Notes under the pieces: model-generated
Told to the model about the DNA's origin: nothing
Database searches by the model: none
What the model saw: only the letters and a program-made list of their open reading frames with translations
Assembly: GCA_030835385.1 (NCBI GenBank)
Contig: JAURPI010000005.1
Span: forward strand, 62,001 to 126,000
Direction of reading: 5' to 3'
Source of the DNA: Alphaproteobacteria bacterium
Lineage (GTDB): Bacteria; Pseudomonadota; Alphaproteobacteria; Rhodospirillales; Rhodospirillaceae
Length of the DNA stretch: 64,000 nt
Part shown: positions 27,822-36,798 of the stretch, in pieces
Numbering within the stretch: position 1 is the stretch's first letter
Layout: every line of letters starts with the position of its first letter
Position numbers and translations under genes: made by a program

Positions 27822-30600
27822 CGGAAGACGAGCCCTCTTCAGTAGGTGTTACGTCCTGTGCTGGCGCGTCATCAGGACCTGGGGCTACACCCTGTTCTGC
27901 ATTGGCATCGGCGTCCACCTCAGCTTCGTCTTCCTTTTTAAGATGAGCAACTGACATCACCGTTTCATCGTCTGATGTCGAAAACAGAGTCACACCTTGG
28001 GTCGCACGGCCGGCAATACGAATATCACCAACTGGAATACGTATGACCTTTCCAGCATCGGTAATCATCATTGCTTCATCGTCAGCATCGACAGGGAACG
28101 CGGCAGCCACATTGCCGTTGCGCTTATTTGTCGCGATAGACGTAACACCCTGCCCGCCGCGCTTTGTGATGCGGTACTCGTAAGCAGAGGTTCGTTTGCC
28201 ATAGCCTTTACGAGTCACCGTGAGAATGAATTCTTCGCCTTGCGCCATACGGGCAAAGTCTTCCTCCGAAATCGGCGGCTCTTCCCCTGCCTCGTCTGCT
28301 GCTTCTGCATCGTCCTCATCCATGCCTCTCAATTTGCGAGATAACTTGAGATAGGCATCGCGGGTCTCGGTATCGAAATCCATGTGATGCAGTATGGTCA
28401 TTGAGATCACGGCATCGTCTTTCCCAAGACGAACACCTCGCACGCCGACAGAAGAGCGGCCTGCAAACACACGGACATCGCCAACTGGGAAACGAATGGC
28501 CTTACCGGCCTGGGTCGACAGCAGCACATCATTACTGTCATCGCACACGGCGACGCCGACCAACCGGTCGCCTTCGTTCAGCTTCATCGCAATTTTGCCG
28601 TTACGCATAACATTAGTGAAGTCTGATAAAGCGTTGCGGCGTACATTCCCCGAAGTGGTCGCAAACATTACATTGAGGTCTGCCCAAGCGCTCTCGTCTT
28701 CGGGTAACGGCATTACCGCCGAAATGGTTTCACCTTCACTGAGTGGTAACAGGTTCACCATTGCCTTGCCGCGTGCTTGCGGCGTTCCGAGGGGTAGCTT
28801 GTAGACCTTAAGCGTATACACCATGCCCGTCGTTGAGAAGAACAGTAGGGGCGTATGCGTATTGACGACGTATAACGAGGTAACAAAGTCCTCGTCCTTC
28901 GTCGCCATGCCAGCCCTGCCCTTGCCGCCTCGGCGCTGGGCCCGATAAGTCGAGAGAGGAACACGCTTAATGTAACCGGCGTTAGTGACCGTACAGACCA
29001 TATCTTCGCGTTGTATGAGGTCTTCAATGTCGGTTTCGAATTCGTTCTCAGTAATCTCTGTACGCCGCGGTGTGGCGTACTCATCTTTCATTTCAACCAA
29101 CTCATCACGCATGATGGCGTAGAGACGCTCGCGTGACCTCAAGATATCTAGATAATCGATGATCTGTTCACCCAGCTCTTTAAGCTCGTTGTGGATCTTT
29201 TCACGCTCAAGCCCAGTCAGTCGATGCAACCGAAGATCCAAGATAGCCTTGGCTTGCGCCTCTGACAGCGTGTAAGAGCCGTCCACGACCTTACGGTCCG
29301 GCTCATCAATAATTTCGATAAGTGGCGCGACGTCCTTGGCTGGCCAAGAGCGCCCAATTAATCCTTCACGCGCCGTTTGCGCGTCGGGCGCGGCGCGGAT
29401 CAATTTAATCACTTCATCCAGATTGGCGACAGCGATCGCCAAACCAACCAAAGTGTGAGCGCGATCTCTTGCTTGCCCCAGTTCGTAGACCGTGCGGCGG
29501 CGAATGACTTCTTCACGAAACGCAATAAATGCAGTGAGAATCTGTCTTAGGTTAAGTAGTTCTGGCCGACCGGAATTAATCGCCAACATGTTGCAGCCAA
29601 AGCTGGTTTGAAGCGGCGTAAATCGATAGAGCTGATTGAGGATAATGTCGGCTTGAGCATCACGCTTAACTTCAACCACCACACGCACACCCGTGCGATC
29701 TGACTCGTCCCGCAGGTCAGAAATGCCCTCGATCCGCTTTTCGCGAACCAACTCAGCAATTTTCTCGACCATTGAGGCCTTGTTCACCTGGTATGGCACC
29801 TCGGTGATGACAATGACCTCTCGGTCTTTACCCATTTCTTCAATCTCGGCTCGGCCGCGAAGAAGAACGGACCCTCGTCCCGTCGCATAGGCCGCGCGGG
29901 CGCCTGTTTGGCCAAGAATAATCCCCCCTGTCGGGAAATCAGGCCCCGGCACCATGTCGATGAGAGCTTCGTCGGTGGTTTCTGGGTCGTCTATCAGCGC
30001 ACAGCAGGCGTTGATCACCTCCCCCAGGTTATGAGGGGGGATATTGGTCGCCATGCCGACCGCGATGCCGCCTGCGCCGTTAACCAGCAGATTAGGATAC
30101 CTAGCCGGCAGAACCACCGGTTCATGTACGGATTCATCATAGTTGGGCTGGAAATCGACAGTTTCCTTGTCGATATCATCGATTAGGCTATGAGCGGCCT
30201 TTTGCAGGCGGGCTTCCGTGTAGCGCATGGCAGCTGGAGGATCGCCATCCATAGAGCCAAAATTGCCCTGCCCATTAATCAACGGCAGCCGCATGGAGAA
30301 GCCTTGAGCCATCCGAACCATGGCGTCGTAAATCGCCTGGTCACCGTGTGGGTGATATTTACCCATCACATCACCGACGATACGAGCAGATTTCCTGAAG
30401 GGTTTGTTGTACTCGTACCCGCTTTCCTTCATGGCGAAGAGGATGCGGCGATGGACCGGTTTAAGGCCGTCGCGGACGTCAGGAAGGGCCCGGCTGACGA
30501 TCACGCTCATCGCGTAATCCAGGTAGGACTTCTTCATCTCGTCTTCGATTGTGACGGTCGAAATATCGTATGTAGGGGGGACTTCGGTGGGTTCGCTCAA
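27814..30600 (-). CDS. gyrA: DNA gyrase subunit A
   Basis: 928 residues. The active-site tyrosine is Y127 ([10 protein letters not shown]). The quinolone region reads [10 protein letters not shown]: the position equal to E. coli Ser83 is Gln88, and Asp87 is kept as Asp92. The C-terminal beta-pinwheel includes a GyrA box QRRGGKG near residue 560. There is an internal acidic insert ([13 protein letters not shown]) and an acidic tail of about 40 residues, which makes it longer than E. coli GyrA (875). Its 3' end overlaps coaD. Confidence 0.97.
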   Translation of the reverse strand: MSEPTEVPPTYDISTVTIEDEMKKSYLDYAMSVIVSRALPDVRDGLKPVHRRILFAMKESGYEYNKPFRKSARIVGDVMGKYHPHGDQAIYDAMVRMAQGFSMRLPLINGQGNFGSMDGDPPAAMRYTEARLQKAAHSLIDDIDKETVDFQPNYDESVHEPVVLPARYPNLLVNGAGGIAVGMATNIPPHNLGEVINACCALIDDPETTDEALIDMVPGPDFPTGGIILGQTGARAAYATGRGSVLLRGRAEIEEMGKDREVIVITEVPYQVNKASMVEKIAELVREKRIEGISDLRDESDRTGVRVVVEVKRDAQADIILNQLYRFTPLQTSFGCNMLAINSGRPELLNLRQILTAFIAFREEVIRRRTVYELGQARDRAHTLVGLAIAVANLDEVIKLIRAAPDAQTAREGLIGRSWPAKDVAPLIEIIDEPDRKVVDGSYTLSEAQAKAILDLRLHRLTGLEREKIHNELKELGEQIIDYLDILRSRERLYAIMRDELVEMKDEYATPRRTEITENEFETDIEDLIQREDMVCTVTNAGYIKRVPLSTYRAQRRGGKGRAGMATKDEDFVTSLYVVNTHTPLLFFSTTGMVYTLKVYKLPLGTPQARGKAMVNLLPLSEGETISAVMPLPEDESAWADLNVMFATTSGNVRRNALSDFTNVMRNGKIAMKLNEGDRLVGVAVCDDSNDVLLSTQAGKAIRFPVGDVRVFAGRSSVGVRGVRLGKDDAVISMTILHHMDFDTETRDAYLKLSRKLRGMDEDDAEAADEAGEEPPISEEDFARMAQGEEFILTVTRKGYGKRTSAYEYRITKRGGQGVTSIATNKRNGNVAAAFPVDADDEAMMITDAGKVIRIPVGDIRIAGRATQGVTLFSTSDDETVMSVAHLKKEDEAEVDADANAEQGVAPGPDDAPAQDVTPTEEGSSSDE

Positions 30601-31002
30601 AATGCTGCTCTGCGACTAGTAACAACCCATTATTGGCCACGTGCAAGAGTGCAATTTGTTGCACTGCACGCATACGATTTCTAAGTCCAAAAATGAGGAT
30701 TTAAAGTATGGGCAAAAAACGGTGTTATGGTTTGATTTCACCGCAAAAATGTATCAGAGATCAGGTCCGAAATCCAACTGAGTCGACGCTTCAGAAAGGA
30801 CTATTTTAAGGGCGTTATTTCGGCACCGCAAAAACCCGAAAACAGTAGCAAAGACAAGCCCTTATACAGGCCCAAAAAAGCACCTGAAAACGCCCTGAAA
30901 CGGCGTCCAATGACCAGCCATTTACGACTTAGCCAAATCTGTGAATGTAGCGATAGACTCGACCAAAAGGCCTATCTCAGTTCTGGGTAGATAGCGTGCT
31001 AT
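30601..31002. other. Intergenic region between ssb and gyrA
   Basis: About 400 bases with no convincing gene. It should contain the gyrA promoter on the minus strand and the end of the ssb transcript. Two copies of CACCGCAAAAA occur about 80 bases apart, but no hairpin with a T run and no recognisable RNA was found. Confidence 0.5.
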
Positions 31003-31470
31003 TTAGAACGGGATTTCATCGTCCATGTCGCCTGAAGGGCCTGCGTCCCAACCGCCACCATCACCGCCACCGCCAGAAGGCTCAGAGGCACCGTAACCAC
31101 CTCCACCGCCACCAGAGTCACCGCGGCCATCAAGCATCGTCAACTCACCGCCATAGCCCTGTAAAACCACTTCCGTGGTGTATTTGTCCTGGCCAGATTG
31201 GTCTTGCCATTTTCGGGTCTGCAACTGGCCGCAAACATACACTTTTGAGCCCTTTTTTAAGTAGCGCTCAGCAATATCCGCCAAATTGCCAAAAATGACG
31301 ACGCGATGCCATTCAGTCTTTTCTTTCCGTTCTCCGGTGTTTTTATCTTTCCAACTGTCCGACGTCGCAATGTTTAGGTTAGCGACCTTGCCACCGTTTT
31401 GCATCGAACGAACTTCCGGGTCCCGACCTAGGTTACCGATGAGAATGACTTTGTTAACGCTTCCGGCCAT
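31003..31470 (-). CDS. ssb: Single-stranded DNA-binding protein
   Basis: 155 residues. The OB-fold is complete from [16 protein letters not shown] (about 5-20) to the [14 protein letters not shown] strand. A glycine-rich linker follows, and the acidic tip DDEIPF at the C-terminus recruits repair and replication partners. A good ribosome site (AGAGGAG) precedes the ATG. uvrA, often adjacent to ssb in alphaproteobacteria, is instead 5.3 kb away here. Confidence 0.97.
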   Translation of the reverse strand: MAGSVNKVILIGNLGRDPEVRSMQNGGKVANLNIATSDSWKDKNTGERKEKTEWHRVVIFGNLADIAERYLKKGSKVYVCGQLQTRKWQDQSGQDKYTTEVVLQGYGGELTMLDGRGDSGGGGGGYGASEPSGGGGDGGGWDAGPSGDMDDEIPF

Positions 31471-31733
31471 GGCGGGAACTCCTCTGAACTAAGATTTTGC
31501 ACACGATACCCCGCGCACTGCCTGTGGCAAGCATAATGAAGTGATCCATGGCGTTTTAAATATCTGCTGTGGATAGTGTGGATAAAGACCACAGATCTGT
31601 TGCCCTGGTCCGGGGTGAAAGCGGTTGCCGGGCTCAACACCACTGGTGTTTAATCTTGATCAATGTCGCCGGTGTCTAATGCTGATAATAAAAACCAGCA
31701 GCATCGACAGATAGAGTCAGGGACCTGCTTAAC

Positions 31734-33336
31734 ATGGACATGACGTCCCCTCGTCTGGATACGAGTGAATCTGGCGAGTTAGAAATCGAAATTAAGCTCA
31801 CCGCAAGCCCGAAGAGCCTTGCGAAGCTTCAGTCTATGTTGAGCAAAGCGAGCGGCGTTGAACGCGGCAGCAAAAAAACCGCTCGCGTTGTCTCTACGTA
31901 TTTCGATACCGAGGATCGGAAATTCCGCAAACGTGGGTTAACACTCCGCATCCGCCAGAAAAGTGGCAAGCGCGTTCAAACTGTAAAGAGCGAAGGCAGC
32001 AGCAACGCCGGTATGTTTGCCCGCACTGAATGGACCACTCCGCTTGCAGGAAAAACGCCAGATTTGTCGGCGATTACGGCGCCAGAAGTGCAAAGCCAGA
32101 TCGGCTTAATTCTTCAAGAAGACCTCGTCCCGCTATTTAAAACAGATGTCAAACGCACCACTTTACGTATCCAGCACACTTGTGCGCCAGGTGATTCAGC
32201 AACGGTAGAACTGGCGTTTGACCAGGGCAAAATCGTTGCCGGTAAAAAAATCGATACGATTTCGGAAGTTGAACTAGAGCTGATTCAAGGCACAACGACA
32301 GCTCTTCTTGACCTCGCAAAAACATTATCCGAGCACATACCCGCTGTTTTGACCTTGGGGAGCAAGGTGTCTCGTGGTTTTGACCTCTGTGATGGCACGT
32401 ACCCTTGTGCCTCTTTTGCAGGCAAAATCTCTCTTACTAAAAGACAGTCCATCGACGAAGCGATGGTCCACATTTTAAGGCCCTCGCTCGATCAGTTACT
32501 TGCTAATCGTAATGCTGCCGTTACGGGCAGAGATATTGAGGGTGTGCACCAGGCTCGAGTTGCAATTCGACGTATCTTGTCTGCTCTCACTGTTTTCAGT
32601 GAAATACGTTGCTGGCCCAGAGGCACAACACATTAAGGCAGAAATGCGTTGGCTGATTAACGGACTTGGTGAAGCTCGCGACCTTGATGTCTTTATCGAT
32701 GAAGTAATTGCGGCAGTGATAACGGATAGACCGAACGACAAAGACCTTAAAGCCGTGTTGCGGACTGCAAAAAAAATGCGAACCGCTGCCTATAGGCGAG
32801 TGCGCAAAGCGTTTTCGTCGCGCCGCTATACAGCTGCGATGTTGGAGCTTTCTTTGTGGATTGAGAAACGCGCCTGGAGAAACACGGTCACGCAACAGAA
32901 GCTTGACTCTCCGATAAAAAATGTTGCGCCCAAGCTGCTTGCCAAACGACATCGCAAAGTCTTAGCTGTCGGCGAAAACTTTGAGAACTTATCCCCTGAG
33001 AGCCGCCATGACGGGCGTATTGCGCTCAAAAAGGTGCGATACGCGTCAGAATTCTTTGCCGGATTGTATCCAGCTAATCGGACACGCACCTATGTCGCCT
33101 CATTGCGGCAACTTCAAACAGCGCTCGGCAGGTCTAACGATGTGACAATGGCTGAAAGGCTTGCTGACTCTATCGTCCAACAAGCGCGCCGCGGGTCTAA
33201 AGACACAGATACACTGAGAATGGGCGCCGGAAAGCTACTCGGATGGCACACACGCGCCGCCGCACAAGCCGACACTGACTTAGAAGCCCTATGGACGACC
33301 TTTGCAAAGAGCAGGCCTTTTTGGTTAATCTCCTAG
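31734..33336 (+). pseudogene. CYTH-CHAD domain protein, interrupted by a frameshift
   Basis: The first frame (31734 to 32636) encodes a CYTH domain with the ExExK motif at residues 17-21 and the beginning of a CHAD domain (GVHQARVAIRRILSALTVF). The CHAD domain then continues in another frame to the TAG at 33336 (MRWLINGLGEARDLDVF, later SRHDGRIALKKVRYASEFF). The break falls at the TTTT run 32593-32596; removing one T restores a single protein of about 533 residues. CYTH enzymes act on triphosphates and CHAD domains bind polyphosphate. It could be a sequencing error, a recent mutation or a programmed shift. parA starts one base after its stop. Confidence 0.85.
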
Positions 33337-33337
33337 G

Positions 33338-33982
33338 ATGCTTTCAGTCCTTGTAGCCAATCCTAAAGGCGGTTGTGGCAAATCCACTGTCGCCACCAAT
33401 ATTTCCGCCGCCTTTGCTAATAAGGGGTTTAAGACGGCATTGGCAGATGTGGACCCCCAAAAGAGCTCCCTGAACTGGCTAAAATTACGCCCAAACGACG
33501 CGCCAAGAATTGAAGGCCTGAACTGGCTTCAAAACGAAGGCGAAGTGACCAAAGGACTGCACCGGCTGGTTATTGATGTTGGCGCGGGCATTCCCAAACG
33601 TCATTTCGATGTTCTGCTCAAAGCCGCAGATCTGGTCGTCATGCCGGTCTTGCCGTCGATTTTCGACGAAACGACGACCGGTGAGTTTCTCAAAAAGGTG
33701 GAAACCTTGAAGCCGATCAATAAAGGGACGAAACCAATTGCCATCGTCGGCAATCGAATGCGGGCGAATACACGAGCGGCCGGCCGTCTTGAGATATTCT
33801 TAGATAACGTCGGGCACCAAGTGGTGACCCGTTTGTCAGATCGAAGCGCCTACAGCGAGATGGCCAGCCAAGGATTATCGATCTTTGATAAGCCGGGTGC
33901 TCATGCGTCCATCATCGATTCTGATTGGACACCATTGATCGAATTCATTGAGAGCCAAGATTGGGCCTACGGCGTCGGCTAA
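33338..33982 (+). CDS. Orphan ParA-family ATPase
   Basis: 214 residues. It has the deviant Walker A KGGCGKST (residues 10-17, signature Lys present) and ADVDPQKSSLNWL as the Walker A' region. It resembles small ParA/MinD-type proteins that position cargo on the nucleoid. No parB or parS-like site is nearby. It directly follows the CYTH-CHAD gene with a one-base gap and may be co-translated with it. The function is unknown. Confidence 0.88.
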   Translation: MLSVLVANPKGGCGKSTVATNISAAFANKGFKTALADVDPQKSSLNWLKLRPNDAPRIEGLNWLQNEGEVTKGLHRLVIDVGAGIPKRHFDVLLKAADLVVMPVLPSIFDETTTGEFLKKVETLKPINKGTKPIAIVGNRMRANTRAAGRLEIFLDNVGHQVVTRLSDRSAYSEMASQGLSIFDKPGAHASIIDSDWTPLIEFIESQDWAYGVG

Positions 33983-33985
33983 AGA

Positions 33986-34013
33986 AAAAGGGCGCCCCGC
34001 AGGACGCCCTTTT
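33986..34013. terminator. Bidirectional rho-independent terminator
   Basis: A hairpin AAAAGGGCG-C-CC / GG-A-CGCCCTTTT (one mismatch, short loop) lies between convergent parA and the TonB receptor gene, with A and T runs at its two ends so that it can stop transcription both ways. Confidence 0.85.
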
Positions 34014-34034
34014 CCAATCTCAATTTAGACCATT

Positions 34035-36512
34035 CTAGAAGTTGAAGGTCGTCCGAATGCCGATTTGACGCTTGTCAGGCAATTGGGCCTGCAAGGCGTT
34101 TTCAAGAATGAATGTGAACGGCGGAGGGAAAAAAGCAACGTTAATAGTATCGAAGTCCGTCGTGTTAAAGGCCTGCTTAATCGTATCATCATTAAATAGA
34201 TTATTTGCATAAGCGATCATGCTCCAGTTATCTGACCTGAGGCCTAAACGCAGGTCTACTAACCAGTAACTTGGCATAATCAAGATATTGTCTGCCGTAT
34301 CAAAACGATCGTCCTGGTATTGAACGTCAGACTCAATAAGCCAGCTCACCTCGTCGGTTAGCGGCCACTCATACGAAACTCCAGCCACGATTGAATGCTT
34401 AGCTACATCCTCAAGTTCGTTCCCGGTTCTATCTAGCGCGCAAGTCTTTCTAGTACCCAAAAGAACAACCGTGCAGTTACCAACTGCCGAAATGGCCCCA
34501 ACCCCAGAACCATTAACGATGAAGTCATTGTATTCTGCATCAATATAAGAATAGCTGGCGTTCAAGTTAAGTCCATCGATCGGCGCCCATGCCAAATCAA
34601 ATTCGAGGCCCTTTATCTCTGCAGATGACGCGTTAACGGTCCGCGTTCCCACTAGTCCATTAGGAGCTAAAAATTGGGTGGATGTCTGTTTGCCCGAAAA
34701 ATCTTCGTAGTAAGCAGCCGCATTTGCGACAAACCTTCCATCGTTCCAAGACGTTTTGGTTCCAACCTCATACACCCACATTGTCTCACGATCGAATAAA
34801 AATGTATCAGGGTTGAAGCCAGCAGCACCACCGCCCGTAGTACTGGTTCCTGCAGGCTTAGCACCTTTCGCCACGGATCCATAAAATAGCATCTCATCGT
34901 TGGCTGAATACTCAACCGATACTCTCGGGGTGAAAAAGCTATCGCTTGTATCAGAATCGAGATTAGGGGAGGCTAGTGGGAAAGAAGTTGGCGGACCCGC
35001 AAGTCCAAAAACGTCGACAATGCGCGGTCCACTTGGACCTGAAACGAACTCGTTTTCGTCAGTGTAGCGCCCTTCCACATGCACGGTGAACTGCTCTGTT
35101 ACGTCAAATTCCAACATCGCGTAAGCCGACGTATGCTCAGTATCCCTTACCCATATATTAGGACTACCTGTACCAACCGCAGCGAAGAAGGGACCGCAAG
35201 CTAAGAATGGCAGGCCGGGGAATAATTGATTGTTTGTACAGGCGATATTGTTCGAGTTTTGATCAACTTTTTCATCCCAGTATAAACCGCCAACCATCCA
35301 GCGCAGCCGCTCATCACCATTACCTTGAAGGCGGAATTCTTGACTGAATAGTTTGGTATCAGTGTCAAGCCGAAATAACGTTCCGGAGGTTAATGCATTG
35401 AAACTGCCTTGGCGGTTATTGTCAGACGCTTGCGATACATCGGCATTTGCATAATGGGTAATTGATTTAAAAGTTCCAAAGCCGAGATCCCAGTCTAAGT
35501 CTAATGCAACCCGAAAAACTTCACGCTCACTGCCGCGCAACTCACGTCCTGTAATCGGGTCTTCAGATATTGTCGGGGCCGGCAAATCAGATGCATCAGG
35601 CACAACTCCAGCAAAAACACCAACGGATTGAACAGCTGGACTGATAACGCCAGGATCAAAGATTGGTCCAAACGCAGATTGGGGTATTGGCCTCCTGGTG
35701 TTTTGCCCACCGAACGCAAATGGCGAGTTACCTAAATGATCATCGGTGTATTCAATCCTTGAAGTTAGAGAAACATCTTCGCTTGCGTTCCAGACCGAGG
35801 ACAAAGCAAAACCATATCCATCACTGTCACCGAGATCCCCACCTGTGGTTGCGTTATCGTAAAAACCATCAAAGTTCCAGGCTGAAGCATTGATACCGAT
35901 TAGGAACTTATCTTCTACGACAGGACCGTACAGTCCAAAGCTCGCTTCAACCTGGTTACGCTGCCCACCGTTGAGTGAGAATTTACCTTCCCATTCATTT
36001 GTAGGCTTTTTAGTCACATAGTTAATCGCACCGGCAAACGCGGATCTGCCGTACAGCGCACTCTGGGGACCCTTTACAATCTCAACCCGCTCAAGATCAA
36101 ATAAACGGTTATTGATGAGAAGTGATCCACCCGCGGACTGAACCGACTCGCTAGATACGTCTACACCGTCAAGCAACAAAGCCACGTTGTTGCGACCTCG
36201 GGTAGGAGCCAAACCACGAATGGTGACGCGAACATCTTGCGGAAAGGTGCCCTGATCTACCTGCAGACCTGCAGTCAATCTGGCAACATCTCCAATGCTG
36301 CTAAGCCCCTTGCGTTCAAGAGAATCTGCCGTAAACGCGGTGATAGACAACGGAACTTCCTGGAGGCTCTCAGCCCGCTTACGCGCGGTCACGACGATTT
36401 CCTCGACAGCGAGTTGCGAGAATGCGGGACCGACATCCATGGCTAGCATGGTACCTATGACGCCAAGCGACGCAGCAGCGTTTCTCAAATTTAAGCGATA
36501 TCTGCAGGCCAT
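34035..36512 (-). CDS. TonB-dependent outer-membrane receptor
   Basis: 825 residues. A signal peptide (about 1-32, ending PAFSQ) is followed by a TonB box-like EEIVVTARKR, a plug domain with LLLDGVDV and VEIVKGPQSALYGRSAFAGAINYVTKKP (about 120-170), then a 22-strand barrel ending in an aromatic residue (IGIRTTFNF). A strong GGGGAGG ribosome site precedes the ATG. The plug and barrel style resembles the large receptor families of sphingomonads and marine gammaproteobacteria. The ligand (siderophore, vitamin or organic compound) is unknown, and no transport or regulatory genes adjoin it. Confidence 0.93.
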   Translation of the reverse strand: MACRYRLNLRNAAASLGVIGTMLAMDVGPAFSQLAVEEIVVTARKRAESLQEVPLSITAFTADSLERKGLSSIGDVARLTAGLQVDQGTFPQDVRVTIRGLAPTRGRNNVALLLDGVDVSSESVQSAGGSLLINNRLFDLERVEIVKGPQSALYGRSAFAGAINYVTKKPTNEWEGKFSLNGGQRNQVEASFGLYGPVVEDKFLIGINASAWNFDGFYDNATTGGDLGDSDGYGFALSSVWNASEDVSLTSRIEYTDDHLGNSPFAFGGQNTRRPIPQSAFGPIFDPGVISPAVQSVGVFAGVVPDASDLPAPTISEDPITGRELRGSEREVFRVALDLDWDLGFGTFKSITHYANADVSQASDNNRQGSFNALTSGTLFRLDTDTKLFSQEFRLQGNGDERLRWMVGGLYWDEKVDQNSNNIACTNNQLFPGLPFLACGPFFAAVGTGSPNIWVRDTEHTSAYAMLEFDVTEQFTVHVEGRYTDENEFVSGPSGPRIVDVFGLAGPPTSFPLASPNLDSDTSDSFFTPRVSVEYSANDEMLFYGSVAKGAKPAGTSTTGGGAAGFNPDTFLFDRETMWVYEVGTKTSWNDGRFVANAAAYYEDFSGKQTSTQFLAPNGLVGTRTVNASSAEIKGLEFDLAWAPIDGLNLNASYSYIDAEYNDFIVNGSGVGAISAVGNCTVVLLGTRKTCALDRTGNELEDVAKHSIVAGVSYEWPLTDEVSWLIESDVQYQDDRFDTADNILIMPSYWLVDLRLGLRSDNWSMIAYANNLFNDDTIKQAFNTTDFDTINVAFFPPPFTFILENALQAQLPDKRQIGIRTTFNF

Positions 36513-36777
36513 TATTTTTCCTCCCCAGAAAAGTTTGGACTTACCATTCGTACAATCGGACCGACTGTCTGAATTCTGAACCCGAGACTAATTATACAAC
36601 CACTAAATGCTCAGTGTCTTGCGCCACTAGCTCGTTTGGCGGGCTACCGGCTAAGTTTTAGAAATTCTGTTGCTTAATTGCATCCACCCCAATTCTGAAT
36701 TTCTCCCCCCATCGAAGACCAAATCGTTTATCAAGATTGCCAACCCGCGCCGGACGCCTTACAACGGTACGATATAA

Positions 36778-36792
36778 GAACATAAGTAGAAC
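36778..36792 (+). promoter_or_regulatory. LexA operator (SOS box) of uvrA
   Basis: GAAC-ATAAGTA-GAAC is a perfect match to the alphaproteobacterial SOS box GAAC-N7-GAAC. It lies 6 bases before the GTG start, so bound LexA would block transcription and start-site access. Confidence 0.9.
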
Positions 36793-36798
36793 ATTCCT

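Noticed and set aside
31486-31500. GAAC-N6-GAAC upstream of ssb as a LexA box
   Set aside because: The spacer is 6 bases, not 7, so it does not fit the operator seen at uvrA and lexA.
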